Source: an uncultured Desulfosoma sp. (GTDB lineage: Bacteria; Desulfobacterota; Syntrophobacteria; Syntrophobacterales; DSM-9756). Taken from it: a DNA stretch of 64,000 bases. A model generated the notes under the pieces. It was not told the origin of the DNA and made no database searches. It worked only from the letters and a program-made list of their open reading frames with translations. The stretch covers positions 1 to 64,000 of the forward strand of contig CALGPN010000009.1 of NCBI GenBank assembly GCA_937960435.1. The letters run 5' to 3'. How positions within the stretch are numbered: the stretch's first letter is position 1; each line of letters opens with the position of its first letter. Below, piece by piece: positions 24,579-33,977 of the stretch. Both the position numbers and the translations under genes were made by a program.

Positions 24579-27197
24579 ATGAGGTTGAAGTGGTTTTATG
24601 AAGAATGGCCGGGTTCCGGGGGCGGCGTGTCCTTCCGGGCTTTGCGTATCCGCACGAAATTGTGGCTCACCTTGGTGCCCACGGTGCTCACCATCTTGAT
24701 CGTCATGGGCTATGTGAGCCACTGGTTTTCCAGCCGGTTTCTCCAGGAGGCCGTCCGGCGCACGGTGCTGCTCCAGACCCTGGCCGTTGCCCACGAATAT
24801 GAAATGTTCATGGATCGGTGCCGAGAAGATTTGTTCTGGGTCTCGCAAGGGGACTTTACAGAAGAACGCTTTCGGGACGTTTGGGCCAAGTTCAAGGCGG
24901 CCCGGGGTTGGGGCTACGCGGAGCTCGGCTTTGTAGAGAACAACGGCGGCAACGGCATGGTGTTGGCCCTATCGGGCGAAGGGGTGCAGAGCGTGGTGTT
25001 CGAACCGGGCACGTCCCTGTGGGACGGTCTCGATAAGCTTTACGGCTGGGCTCAAGGGCCTCCGGAATCCGATCCCGGCCCGTGGCTCGGTCCTGTGGTG
25101 CACGTAGGGTATCGTTCCGCGGACGGAACGGCTTTTTACGGCAAGGCGACCCATGTGGTGCGCTTCATTACCCGGGTAGGCCCCCGCGACGGGGGATCGC
25201 CCGAAGGATTCGTTTTTCTTTCCGTGGACGCCCGTCGCTGGCGGGATATCCTCTCCCTCTACAACTCTCCGCAATCTCCCCTGTTCGGTTTCGTGCGAAG
25301 CCCCGAACTGCGCTATCTCTATTTCATCGACTCCCAGGGATGGATTGTCTTTCAATCGGAAGACAAGGTGAATTCCGAAAAAGCGCTCAACACGGACACG
25401 GCCCGCTTCGGGCTTTCCGGGACGTACGGCAGGCCGGGTCTCCCTTTCGCTTTTCGTCCCAACGTGGATCACGGGGATTTTTGGGACATTGTCGGGGACA
25501 TTCGAGAAATGAAATCCGGAGTCATGGTCCGTTACATTCCCCCGGCCCCTGAAAGTAAGGTGGATCGCGTCTACATCGGATATGCTCCCATTTTCTTTGG
25601 GAGAAGCTCCGACGGGCAGGGGAAAACCCTTTACGGCGCTGTGGTCTTCGTGGACCGCAGTCGGCTGATCACCATGGCGGGTTATCGTCAGGTAGATGTG
25701 GTTTTCATCATCGGGCTCGTCAGCGCGGTTCTTGTGGCCTTTGTGCTCTGGGGGGTCAGCCGCATCATCACCCGCCCTCTGGTGCACTTGGCCGAGGCGG
25801 TGAACGTCATCCAGGAAACGGGCCGTTTGGAACCCATCGACATTCCGGAAAGGGATCTGGATACCGCGTTTCTCAAAGACGCAGTCAATCGCCTCATCGA
25901 GCGCATCCGGGATCAGATGGCGGCTCTGGAGATGCAGGATCGTCAACTTCGGGAAATGATCATGCGGGAGAAAATTTCCCTTGATGAAGAAAGCGATGTC
26001 CTGCGACTGGATCGAGAAAGTCTTCCCGAACCTTTGGCCCGGCTGGTGGGGCAGTCGGCGGGCATGCAGCGATTTCGGGAGCTTGTGGTGCGGGCCGCTG
26101 CGGTGGAGGCGGATGTGCTCATTGTAGGGGAAACGGGGACGGGCAAGCAGCTTGCCGCCGAAGCCATCCACGCGCTAAGCCGTCGGTCGGCGAAGCCTTT
26201 TGTCGCCATCAACTGCGGCGCTCTGGATGAAAACCTCCTTTTGGACGCTTTGTTCGGTCATGTGAAGGGGGCCTTCTCCGAGGCCAAAAGCGACCGCAAA
26301 GGGGCCTTTTTGGCGGCGGACGGCGGCACCCTTTTCTTGGATGAAATCGGCACGGCTTCGCCCAAGGTGCAGCAGGCGTTGCTTCGCGTGCTGGCCGAGC
26401 GGAAAGTGCGCCCTTTGGGAAGCGACGCGGAGCATTCGGTGGATGTGCGCGTCGTGGCGGCGACAAACGTGGATCTGACGGACTTGGTGCGCCGGGGGCT
26501 TTTTCGGGAAGATCTCTATTACCGAATGAATGTGCTCACCCTGCACACGCCGCCGTTGAGGGACCGGCGTGAGGATATCCCGCTCTTGGCGGCCCATTTC
26601 CTGTCGCAGGCCGGCTCGCGGCTGAACCGTCCCAAGGTGTCCTTGACGCAAGGCGCTCTGGAGGCCCTTTTGGCCTACGACTGGCCGGGGAACGTCCGTG
26701 AGTTGGAAAACCGTCTCACTCGGGCCCTCGCCATGACCAAAGGCTCGCGGATTCACGCTTGCGATTTGGGCCTGGATCATGACTTAGGGAACCACGGGGG
26801 TGCGGACGCCGGCGGCGAAGCGGGACCGGTGGAAGGGGTCGGCTGGAGTGCAAGCAACGGGAGCACGGACAGGGGTGGGGAACCTCAGCGCGGGACGGAA
26901 AAGGCCGGGACCCAAAACGGAATGAGCGGCACGAGGCAAACGGCGCCTGTGGAACTCAACGACCGGCAACGAAAGGCGCTCAAGATCCTTCTCCAGCGCG
27001 GCCACATCACGCGGGCCGAGTATCAGGAGGCGGTCGGGGGCGGCGTGGCACCCCGTACGGCCCTCAACGACCTCCAGGACATGGTGGCCAAAGGGGTGCT
27101 CAAGAAAACAGGCCGAGGTCCGGCGACGCGTTATAAGGTCATGAGACGCGAGCACCTCCAGGCTTATCTGACTCACGAACCCGGAGGATCTTCATGA
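24579..27197 (+). CDS. Membrane Cache-HAMP AAA+ regulator of the sigma-54 activator type, GAFSEA loop, winged-helix end
   Basis: The protein has 872 residues. TM1 (about 27-48) and TM2 (about 372-395) flank a large Cache-like sensor, and a HAMP-type linker and coiled coil follow to about 480. The AAA+ domain (about 490-730) has GETGTGKQ, FLDEIGTASP and FREDLYYRMNVL. The sigma-54-contacting loop reads GAFSEA (564-569) instead of GAFTGA. The Fis helix-turn-helix is missing; a low-complexity linker leads to a winged-helix domain (LNDRQRKALKILLQRGHITRAEYQEAVGGGVAPRTALNDLQDMVAKGVLKK). The ATG at 24579 follows GGGGAGA. It overlaps the next gene by ATGA. It may use a different partner from sigma-54. 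Confidence 0.9.
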   Translation: MRLKWFYEEWPGSGGGVSFRALRIRTKLWLTLVPTVLTILIVMGYVSHWFSSRFLQEAVRRTVLLQTLAVAHEYEMFMDRCREDLFWVSQGDFTEERFRDVWAKFKAARGWGYAELGFVENNGGNGMVLALSGEGVQSVVFEPGTSLWDGLDKLYGWAQGPPESDPGPWLGPVVHVGYRSADGTAFYGKATHVVRFITRVGPRDGGSPEGFVFLSVDARRWRDILSLYNSPQSPLFGFVRSPELRYLYFIDSQGWIVFQSEDKVNSEKALNTDTARFGLSGTYGRPGLPFAFRPNVDHGDFWDIVGDIREMKSGVMVRYIPPAPESKVDRVYIGYAPIFFGRSSDGQGKTLYGAVVFVDRSRLITMAGYRQVDVVFIIGLVSAVLVAFVLWGVSRIITRPLVHLAEAVNVIQETGRLEPIDIPERDLDTAFLKDAVNRLIERIRDQMAALEMQDRQLREMIMREKISLDEESDVLRLDRESLPEPLARLVGQSAGMQRFRELVVRAAAVEADVLIVGETGTGKQLAAEAIHALSRRSAKPFVAINCGALDENLLLDALFGHVKGAFSEAKSDRKGAFLAADGGTLFLDEIGTASPKVQQALLRVLAERKVRPLGSDAEHSVDVRVVAATNVDLTDLVRRGLFREDLYYRMNVLTLHTPPLRDRREDIPLLAAHFLSQAGSRLNRPKVSLTQGALEALLAYDWPGNVRELENRLTRALAMTKGSRIHACDLGLDHDLGNHGGADAGGEAGPVEGVGWSASNGSTDRGGEPQRGTEKAGTQNGMSGTRQTAPVELNDRQRKALKILLQRGHITRAEYQEAVGGGVAPRTALNDLQDMVAKGVLKKTGRGPATRYKVMRREHLQAYLTHEPGGSS

Positions 27198-29815
27198 TCG
27201 GCTTATGGCGAGAGCTCACGAGGCGTTTCTCAAAAAAACCGCGCCGGCCCCCTGAAGAAATCGCCGATCTTTTTCGGTTCAAATACAGCCATTTTAAAGA
27301 TCTGCTCCAGTCCAACACGGACCTGGCGCAAATCATCGCCGACATTACGGAACGGCTTCGGGGACACGACATTTTCGGCATGGGTTATGTGAGGGCCAAA
27401 GCGACCATGGCCATGTCCCATGCCGCCAGGATGGTTCGGGCGTTGAACGCCTTGTCTTTTCATCGCTATGCCCCTTTGGATGAGGCTCTGGAGAGGATTC
27501 AGAAACATATCCGTGAGGAACTGGAAGCGGAAACGGGAAAGGTCGTCCCGTGTCCCCATTTGGTGATCCCCTTGGAGAAGGTGGATCGACGGATGGTGGA
27601 CTGGGTCGGGGGGAAAAGCGCGAACCTGGGGGAAGTGGCGGGCCGAGTGGGTCTGAGGGTGCCGCACGGTTTTGCCGTCACGACGCGGGCGTTCGAGCTT
27701 TTTTTGGACCAGGGAGACCTCCGCGACCGGATTCGAAAGTACAAGACGGAAACCGACATGACGTCTCCGGCGGCGGTGCAGGAATTCAGCGAAACCGTGC
27801 AGCATCTGATCCTGCGCACGCCCGTGCCCCGCGAGATCCAGGAAGCGCTGGACGGAGCCTTCCTGGACTTGGAGGCCAAAGCCGCCCAAGGGGCCGATTG
27901 CGGCCGTCCCGTGAGAGTGGCCATGCGCAGCAGCGCCATCGGAGAGGACAGCGATCTGTCCTTTGCGGGCCAATATGTCAGCGTGCTCAATGTGGAACGC
28001 GACCGACTCGCCGAAACCTACCGGCTCGTGGTGGCGAGCCTCTACACGCCCCGGGCCGTTTCGTACCGGTATCAAAAAGGCATCCGAGATGAGGACACGG
28101 CCATGGGGGTGACGGTATTGGCCATGATCGACTCGGTGGCCGCTGGGGTGGCCTATTCCACGGATCCCTTGCGCCCCAACCCGGACGAGCTTCTGGTGAC
28201 CGGCATTTGGGGCTTGGGTCCCTACGCGGTGGAAGGCGTGGTGACGCCGGACATGATCCGCGTGTCCAAGAAGCCGGGGTTGGCCATCCTGGAAAAGACA
28301 ATTTCGGTGAAACCGGTGCAACTCATTCTCAACCCGGACGGGGGGTTGCGGGAGATTCCCGTGCCCGAGCCCGATCGGGCGCGCTCATGTCTCGACGATG
28401 AGCATGTTCGGCGGCTCGCCGAAGCGGTGACGCGGTTGGAAGAGCATTTCGGATGCCCTCAGGATGTGGAGTGGGCCCTGGACGGCCGTGGGGAGCTCTA
28501 TATTCTTCAGAGTCGGCCTTTGCAAATCCTCGGGGCGACGGACTCCGAGCTCCTTGCGGAGCCGGCTCGAGAGGGGGAGGAACCGGGGGTGATCGCCCGC
28601 GGGGGGAGCACCGCCGTTCCCGGCGTTGGGTGTGGACCGGTTTATGTCGTGCGAAAAGACGAAGACCTGGCCGACTTTCCCCAAGGGGGCGTGCTGGTGG
28701 CCGCCCAGTCCTCACCGTCCTACGTGGTCGTCATGGCACGGGCCGCGGCCATCGTCACGGAAGCGGGCAGCGTCACGGGCCACATGGCCTCGGTGGCCCG
28801 GGAATTCGGGGTTCCGACCCTCCTGGGGGTCCCGGGGGTGCTTGCCGCGCTCAAGCGCGGCGACCTGATCACCGTGGATGCTTCGCGGCGTCGCCTTTAC
28901 GAAGGCTGCCGTGAGGACCTGATGCAGGAAGCCGGAACACGAAAGCCTTTCATGAAGGGGACCCCTGTCTACGACACGCTGAGCCGCGTGGCCGCCTGGA
29001 TTGTTCCCTTGAATCTGGTGGATCCCAAAGACGCGTCCTTTCGGCCGGAAGGATGCCGCACGCTCCACGATGTGATGCGGTTTGCCCATGAAATGTCCTA
29101 CCACGAGATGTTCCGACTGAGCGACAGCGTGGCCGACGGCGAAGGCTGGGCTGTGAAGCTCGATGTGCGCCTGCCCATCGATCTCTATCTCATCGATTTG
29201 GGCGGCGGTCTGGTTCCCGAGGCGACCCATCGGTCCCGTGTCGGTCTGGACGATTTGGCCTGCATCCCCCTGCGGGCGCTTCTGGACGGCATGACGCACG
29301 AAGCGCTCCGGGAAGAAGGACCCCGTCCCGTCAATCTGAGGGGCTTCTTTTCGGTGATGGCCGAACAGATGCTCGCGCCGCCCCGTTTGGGTGTCGAAAG
29401 GTTCGGCGACAAGAGCTATGCCATCATTTCGGATAAATACATGAATTTCAGCTCCCGGGTGGGCTACCATTACAGCATCGTGGACAGCTACTGCGGCGCG
29501 GATCCTCACAAGAACTATGTGACGTTTTCGTTTATGGGGGGAGCTGCCGACGAGGTCCGGCGAAACCGGCGGGTGCGCGCCATCGGCCGCATTCTGGAAG
29601 CCATGGATTTTCGTGTGGACGTGGTGGGCGACCGGGTGACCGCCCGATGCCAAAAATACCCGTGTGAAAAGACGGCGCAACACTTGGAAAGGCTCGGCCG
29701 GCTGCTTCAATTCACGCGCCAGTTGGACATGTTCATGGACAGCGAGCGGTCCGTGGAGGACTTGGCCCGTCGATTCCTCGAAGAGCGCTACTCCCTGACG
29801 ACCGAAGAGGTCTGA
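27194..29815 (+). CDS. PEP-synthase-like ATP-grasp/phosphohistidine protein without PEP barrel (copy A)
   Basis: The protein has 873 residues. An N-terminal helical domain (about 25-110, FRFKYSHFKDLLQSN ... FGMGYVRAKA) precedes a PPDK/PpsA-type ATP-grasp domain (about 130-455) with GGKSANLGEV, AMRSSAIGEDSDLSFAGQY and EWALDGRGELYILQSRP. The swivelling domain (about 485-580) carries the phosphate-accepting His530 (GSVTGHMASVAREFGVP). The C-terminal 290 residues are not the PEP/pyruvate TIM barrel; they form a domain that I do not recognise, shared with the protein at 37607. The protein should phosphorylate its own histidine from ATP, but the acceptor is unknown. GGAGG and an ATGA overlap tie it to the membrane regulator. 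Confidence 0.9.
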   Translation: MIGLWRELTRRFSKKPRRPPEEIADLFRFKYSHFKDLLQSNTDLAQIIADITERLRGHDIFGMGYVRAKATMAMSHAARMVRALNALSFHRYAPLDEALERIQKHIREELEAETGKVVPCPHLVIPLEKVDRRMVDWVGGKSANLGEVAGRVGLRVPHGFAVTTRAFELFLDQGDLRDRIRKYKTETDMTSPAAVQEFSETVQHLILRTPVPREIQEALDGAFLDLEAKAAQGADCGRPVRVAMRSSAIGEDSDLSFAGQYVSVLNVERDRLAETYRLVVASLYTPRAVSYRYQKGIRDEDTAMGVTVLAMIDSVAAGVAYSTDPLRPNPDELLVTGIWGLGPYAVEGVVTPDMIRVSKKPGLAILEKTISVKPVQLILNPDGGLREIPVPEPDRARSCLDDEHVRRLAEAVTRLEEHFGCPQDVEWALDGRGELYILQSRPLQILGATDSELLAEPAREGEEPGVIARGGSTAVPGVGCGPVYVVRKDEDLADFPQGGVLVAAQSSPSYVVVMARAAAIVTEAGSVTGHMASVAREFGVPTLLGVPGVLAALKRGDLITVDASRRRLYEGCREDLMQEAGTRKPFMKGTPVYDTLSRVAAWIVPLNLVDPKDASFRPEGCRTLHDVMRFAHEMSYHEMFRLSDSVADGEGWAVKLDVRLPIDLYLIDLGGGLVPEATHRSRVGLDDLACIPLRALLDGMTHEALREEGPRPVNLRGFFSVMAEQMLAPPRLGVERFGDKSYAIISDKYMNFSSRVGYHYSIVDSYCGADPHKNYVTFSFMGGAADEVRRNRRVRAIGRILEAMDFRVDVVGDRVTARCQKYPCEKTAQHLERLGRLLQFTRQLDMFMDSERSVEDLARRFLEERYSLTTEEV

Positions 29816-29951
29816 GAAAGGGGGGAAGGTCACGGAGCGCCGAAGATGCTCCCCCGGTCGGGATCGGCCCCTATGGGCCGGGGCTTCGCTGATAGGAAGG
29901 CGGAGAGATCCGTCATGAGCGATCCTTCCGGGTGAGCCTTTGCGGCGTCTC

Positions 29952-30353
29952 CTAGGCGCGGAGAACCTTTTCCCGAGCTTTTTTCTTTTCCAAAGCCCCC
30001 TCGATTTTGACCACCAAATCGTCGATGGGGCAAGGTTTCAAAAGGTATTCGTATCCGCCGAGGCGCATGATCTCCACAGCGGCGTCCACATTGGCGTGCC
30101 CTGTGAGGATGATGACCTCCGGCAAAGGGTCCAGCGTTTTGATCTTCGCCAGGGCCTGGATGCCGTCCATGCCCGGCATTTTCACATCGAGAACGATCAC
30201 GTCCACATCGCCTTGCTGCACACGCACCAGGGCCTCATGGGCGGATCCCGCCTCCTCGACGGCGAAACCTCTTTTCCGCAAGAGCTTTCCCATGGTGGTC
30301 CGAAAGCGCTCTTCATCATCTACGAGAAGAATCCGTGCTGTGGGGGATGCCAT
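29952..30353 (-). CDS. Single-domain response regulator
   Basis: The 133-residue receiver has LVDDEE, phospho-acceptor Asp56 (VIVLDVKMPGMDG), ILTGHAN and YLLKPCP. There is no output domain. GGAGGAG lies ahead of the ATG. It follows the sensorless kinase at 30363 by 9 bases in the same direction, so the two form a kinase-receiver pair. It converges on the PpsA-like gene with 136 bases between; that gap shows no terminator. Confidence 0.93.
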   Translation of the reverse strand: MASPTARILLVDDEERFRTTMGKLLRKRGFAVEEAGSAHEALVRVQQGDVDVIVLDVKMPGMDGIQALAKIKTLDPLPEVIILTGHANVDAAVEIMRLGGYEYLLKPCPIDDLVVKIEGALEKKKAREKVLRA

Positions 30354-30362
30354 AGACTCCTC

Positions 30363-31292
30363 CTATTCAAAAGTTTTTCGCGTCTCTATGGGGCGTCGGG
30401 GCAGCCGCACGGTGAATTGACTGCCGCACCCTTCTTTGGAGTCCACAAGGATGAGGCCTCCCAAGGCCGTCACGATCTTTTGGCACACGGCCAGCCCCAG
30501 CCCCGTACCCTTTCCGGGCGCTTTGGTGCTGAAAAAGGGGTCGAAAAGGTGCGGCAGGTGGTGGGGGGCGATGCCGCACCCGGTATCGGCGATGGCGATG
30601 TCCACCCAGCCCTTGGCATCGTCCCGCGTGCTGACGGTTACCGTCCCTTCTCGGTCGATGGCCTGGACGGCGTTGTTGAGAAGATTGAGGACGACCTGGC
30701 GGAGCAGGGGGGGATCGGTCCAAACGGGCGCGAGATTGTCGTGATAGTGTCTTTCAAAGGTCACGGTTTTCGTTTTCGTGACCCGCTCCACAAGCCGCAC
30801 CATTTCTTCGATCAAATTGTTTAGATCGACCCACTGGAGAACGGGCTTGTTCATTCGCGCGAAATCCAGGAGCCGATGAGTGATGTCGGCGCATCGGGTG
30901 ACCTGGGCCGTAATGACGTGAAGCGATTCCTGGATTTCGCGCTGAGCTTGGGGGTCGGGCGGAGGGGACTCTTTGAGGAGTTCCTGAATCCATTCCACTT
31001 CACGTCCGATGACCGCCAAAGGGTTGTTTACCTCATGGGCGATTCCCGAAGCCATTTCACCGATGGTGGCCATCTTTTGGGCTTGGAGCAGCTGGCGCGT
31101 CGTGAACTCATCCTTGGACCGTTCTTGAAGGATAGTGCGGACGACAAAGAAAGTGACGACGAGGGACCAGACGCCCCACAGGACCAGAGTGATTCCTGAG
31201 AGGTTTCGGTCCGCCGACAGGGTACCGACAGCGCAACCGAAGGCGCCCAGAGCCGGGAGGTAGGCCCAGAAGTACCGCGCATGTTCTTTCAT
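30363..31292 (-). CDS. Membrane histidine kinase without large sensor domain
   Basis: The product has about 309 residues. Two close hydrophobic helices (ARYFWAYLPALGAFGCAVGTL and GITLVLWGVWSLVVTFFVV) are joined by a very short loop, leaving no room for an extracytoplasmic sensor. HisKA follows with His86 (GEMASGIAHEVNNPLAV), then HATPase with NLLNNAVQAID, DTGCGIAPHH and GTGLGLAVCQ. The kinase core is related to those at 16890 and 32169 (compare REVEWIQELL with AGWIQDLL). ATG at 31292 is used; the frame extends to 31388 and the ribosome-binding site is poor, so the start is uncertain. Confidence 0.88.
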   Translation of the reverse strand: MKEHARYFWAYLPALGAFGCAVGTLSADRNLSGITLVLWGVWSLVVTFFVVRTILQERSKDEFTTRQLLQAQKMATIGEMASGIAHEVNNPLAVIGREVEWIQELLKESPPPDPQAQREIQESLHVITAQVTRCADITHRLLDFARMNKPVLQWVDLNNLIEEMVRLVERVTKTKTVTFERHYHDNLAPVWTDPPLLRQVVLNLLNNAVQAIDREGTVTVSTRDDAKGWVDIAIADTGCGIAPHHLPHLFDPFFSTKAPGKGTGLGLAVCQKIVTALGGLILVDSKEGCGSQFTVRLPRRPIETRKTFE

Positions 31293-31461
31293 GAGACGTG
31301 AGAGCTCCGCGTCACATCGTCCAGCTGTGCCGTCGACCGTGCGTGGGCCCGCGAGGTTTCCTCGGCGCGGGCAGGGTCGCACACCCATCTCTCATCAAGG
31401 AGCAAAAGACGCGCCGTTTCTCATAGATTTGGAAACTCTTCCGGGTATATGGCGAGGGGCT

Positions 31462-31494
31462 GTCCAAGAGGACCGTTTTGTCCTTCCGTGGGAC
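31462..31494. promoter_or_regulatory. Two adjacent GTCC/GGAC inverted repeats
   Basis: GTCC-N4-GGAC (31462-31473) is followed by GTCC-N6-GGGAC (31480-31494). Half-sites alternate over 33 bases, about 170-205 bp upstream of the start predicted from the sigma-54 promoter at 31640. They are candidate activator sites, but the arms are short. Confidence 0.35.
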
Positions 31495-31586
31495 CCCGCT
31501 GACGTGGGTTTCTGGGTTTGACGAAATGTTAAAGATCCTGACAGTCATTGGCGGCGCCGTGCCGCGCCACGAACTCGGCCTGCCTC

Positions 31587-31614
31587 GGACGCCTCAGAGT
31601 TTAGGCGTCCTTTT
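31587..31614 (+). terminator. GC-rich hairpin followed by TTTT
   Basis: GGACGCCT (31587-31594) pairs perfectly with AGGCGTCC (31603-31610) over an 8-nt loop, followed by four T residues. No plus-strand gene lies just upstream, so it may insulate the sigma-54 promoter from read-through or act as an operator at about -79 to -56. Confidence 0.45.
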
Positions 31615-31639
31615 CGGCCCTGTGCGTCGTGGAACCCTC

Positions 31640-31655
31640 TGGCATGTTCCTTGCC
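31640..31655 (+). promoter_or_regulatory. Putative sigma-54 promoter of the REC/kinase/TauE unit
   Basis: CTGGCATGTTCCTTGCC has GG at 31641-31642 and GC at 31653-31654 with 10 bases between. It matches YTGGCAYG-N4-TTGC throughout and is the best sigma-54 match in the window. The predicted start is near 31666, 70 bases before the first gene at 31736. Confidence 0.75.
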
Positions 31656-31735
31656 CCACAGGGGAACGGCTTGTGGGGAAAACGATGGATTTTCGACTTG
31701 GAGAGCACTCTTAGACGTGCAAGGCGCCGGCTTTC

Positions 31736-32185
31736 ATGGACCGACCTTTCCGAATCCTCGTGACCGATCGCAATCGTCACGTACGGGCCTTCTTGAGGAG
31801 AGAACTGGCCCGGGAGGGCTACGAGGTCTTGGAAGCCAAGGACTGTCGAGAGCTTCGGAAAATTCTGCGGTCACCGCTGGCGGTGGATTTGCTGGTGTTC
31901 GATCCGGATATTGCTTTTGAAAACCACCGGAACATGATCCAGACTTTGAGGGAGCGGTATCCTTCGTTGCTGGTGGTGCTGCATAGCTTTTGGGAAGAGC
32001 CCGCCGAGTGCCCCGAGGTGCAGGCGATGGTGCCCAAGACGGGCTCACCCAAAGAGCTTAAAACGGTGGTGGCTCGGCTTCTTGCGGAAGGCGCCTCATG
32101 GGAGGCTTCCGGGCGGCTCTCTGTGAACGATTCGTGGAACGGTCCCCCGACACCGGGAAGGAATTCGGATGATCACGGCGGATGA
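31736..32185 (+). CDS. Divergent receiver-domain protein
   Basis: The 149-residue protein begins FRILVTDRNRHVRAFLRRELAREGYEVLEAKDCREL, a receiver-like start. Asp56 (LLVFDPDIAF) fits the phospho-acceptor position, and MVPKTGSPKEL supplies a Lys near the expected place. The acidic pocket is weak (TDRN instead of DDE) and the region after Asp56 is unlike other receivers here, so activity is uncertain. The C-terminal 30 residues look disordered. It overlaps the Cache kinase by 17 bases and is the first gene behind the sigma-54 promoter at 31640. Confidence 0.75.
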   Translation: MDRPFRILVTDRNRHVRAFLRRELAREGYEVLEAKDCRELRKILRSPLAVDLLVFDPDIAFENHRNMIQTLRERYPSLLVVLHSFWEEPAECPEVQAMVPKTGSPKELKTVVARLLAEGASWEASGRLSVNDSWNGPPTPGRNSDDHGG

Positions 32186-33977
32186 GAGATATTACGCCAG
32201 CTTGCGTCGCAACATCATGGCCATCATCATCACGGTGGCCCTGATGCCGCTGCTCGCGATGATGGCCATTGCCGGGTACCAGTTTCACACAGCCTATCGC
32301 CATAAAGTTGTCGATCACCTGGCCGCTCTGGTGGACCGCCACACGATGCATGTGGACACGTTTCTTTCGGAAAAGCTGGCGGACATCAGCACTCTGGCGG
32401 TCATCAAGCCTTTGGAAAAGCTCCGGGACTCCGCTGAATTGGAAAAGATTCTCACCATGTTTCAAGAAAAGCACCGCGGCGTCTTCGTGGACCTGGGGCT
32501 TGTAGACGAGCAGGGTTTTCAAGTGGCCTACGCCGGTCCGTTTCGCCTGACGCGGGCGCAATACGGGGACGCGTCGTGGTTTCAGGAATCCATCCGGCAG
32601 CCTTTTACCGTCAGTGACGTGTTCCTCGGGCTTCGAGGGCTTCCGCATTTTATCGTGGCCGTGCGCATCGAATCCGGCGGGCATTTCTGGGTTTTGCGTT
32701 CCACCATCGATTTTGTGGCGTTCAATCGCCTTGTGGAGGATCTGCGCATCGGGAAGACGGGGCAGGCTTTCATCGTCAATGCGGAAGGACAGTTTCAAAC
32801 GCAGCCGCACGCCAGACCCGGCGTGGATCCCCAGGAACTTCTGCGCATCGTTCGCGGTGAGGCACCAAAGGAGATTTATTCCACGGCGGTGGAAGGCCTG
32901 GAAATCATGGGGGGATCGGGCAACGTGTATAAAACGCCCACAGGCCTCCATGGGGCCTCGTGGTTCGAGTATACGGTCCCCGAGACCCAGCGTCGGTTCC
33001 TCGTATTTTACCAAAACCTGAAAGGGGGGCGTTGGGTCCTTTTTTACCTCCAGGAATTGGAGGATGCCTTCCACGACCTTTACAAGGCCCGCATGCTGAC
33101 TTTGGTTGTCTTGGCCTTCAGTACCTTGGGCGTGACGTTAACGGCCTGGGCCCTGTCCCGGCGGGTGGTCCTGCGGATCATCCAAGTGGATCGTGAAAAG
33201 GAAATGATGAACGAACAGGTCGTCGAGGCGGGCAAGCTGGCTTCCATCGGGGAATTGGCCGCCGGAATCGCCCACGAAATCAACAATCCTGTGGCCATCA
33301 TGGTGGAAGAGGCCGGATGGATTCAAGATTTGTTGGAAGATTGTGAACGGGGCGAACGCTTGGACGTGGAGGAAGTTCGCCGATCCCTACAGCAAATTCG
33401 CACCCAGGGGGCGCGGTGCAAGGAAATCACGCACAAGCTGTTGAGTTTTGCTCGTCGCACGGACCCCACGGTGCAACAGGTGCAGCTGAACAAGCTCGTC
33501 CAGGAAGTGGTGGCTCTGGTGGAACAGAGGGCGCGATACGCCGGGGTGACGATCCGAACGCATCTGACGGAAGGCCTCCCCTGGGTGGCCATGTCCCCCT
33601 CGGAAATGCAGCAAGTGCTCTTGAACCTCATCAACAACGCTTTAGACGCCATGGAAAAGAGCGGCGGGACGCTGGATATCACTACGCGCTACGAGGACGG
33701 GCGGGTCATTGTGGATGTGGCGGATACGGGTGAAGGCATTCCCCAGGCCATTCTCCAACGCATCTTCGACCCCTTTTTCACCACGAAACCCGTCGGCAAA
33801 GGAACCGGTCTCGGCCTCTCCATCTGTTATGGCATCATTCGGAAGCTCGGCGGCGACATTTCCGTCAACAGCGCCGTCGGCGTGGGAACCACTTTTCACA
33901 TTTATTTGCCTGCCGGTGACGGGGTTGTGCAAACCAAAACCGTGGAGAGAGACACACTCACCAAGGAGGAGTCGTGA
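32169..33977 (+). CDS. Cache-sensor membrane histidine kinase (copy B)
   Basis: The 602-residue kinase has TM1 (about 16-38), a periplasmic double-Cache domain (about 40-300) and TM2 (about 308-330). A HisKA domain follows with His369 ([17 protein letters not shown]), then a HATPase with [21 protein letters not shown] and [11 protein letters not shown]. It is a paralogue of the kinase at 16890 in both sensor and catalytic parts, with a longer Cache region. It is flanked by one divergent receiver upstream and three receivers downstream, all tightly packed, so it may phosphorylate several targets. Its stop shares one base with the next ATG. Confidence 0.94.
   Translation: MITADERYYASLRRNIMAIIITVALMPLLAMMAIAGYQFHTAYRHKVVDHLAALVDRHTMHVDTFLSEKLADISTLAVIKPLEKLRDSAELEKILTMFQEKHRGVFVDLGLVDEQGFQVAYAGPFRLTRAQYGDASWFQESIRQPFTVSDVFLGLRGLPHFIVAVRIESGGHFWVLRSTIDFVAFNRLVEDLRIGKTGQAFIVNAEGQFQTQPHARPGVDPQELLRIVRGEAPKEIYSTAVEGLEIMGGSGNVYKTPTGLHGASWFEYTVPETQRRFLVFYQNLKGGRWVLFYLQELEDAFHDLYKARMLTLVVLAFSTLGVTLTAWALSRRVVLRIIQVDREKEMMNEQVVEAGKLASIGELAAGIAHEINNPVAIMVEEAGWIQDLLEDCERGERLDVEEVRRSLQQIRTQGARCKEITHKLLSFARRTDPTVQQVQLNKLVQEVVALVEQRARYAGVTIRTHLTEGLPWVAMSPSEMQQVLLNLINNALDAMEKSGGTLDITTRYEDGRVIVDVADTGEGIPQAILQRIFDPFFTTKPVGKGTGLGLSICYGIIRKLGGDISVNSAVGVGTTFHIYLPAGDGVVQTKTVERDTLTKEES

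Larger units (their letters stand above)
31293..31735. other. Divergent regulatory region of 443 bases
   Basis: It separates the kinase-receiver pair (minus) from the large plus-strand unit that starts at 31736. It contains GTCC/GGAC palindromes (31462-31494), a hairpin (31587-31614) and a strong sigma-54 promoter (31640). Short open frames in it have no recognisable product. Confidence 0.6.

Noticed and set aside
31450-31467. Possible minus-strand sigma-54 element for the kinase at 30363
   Set aside because: Spacing fits, but both halves are poor (TGGACAG and TCGC), and it overlaps the GTCC/GGAC repeats.
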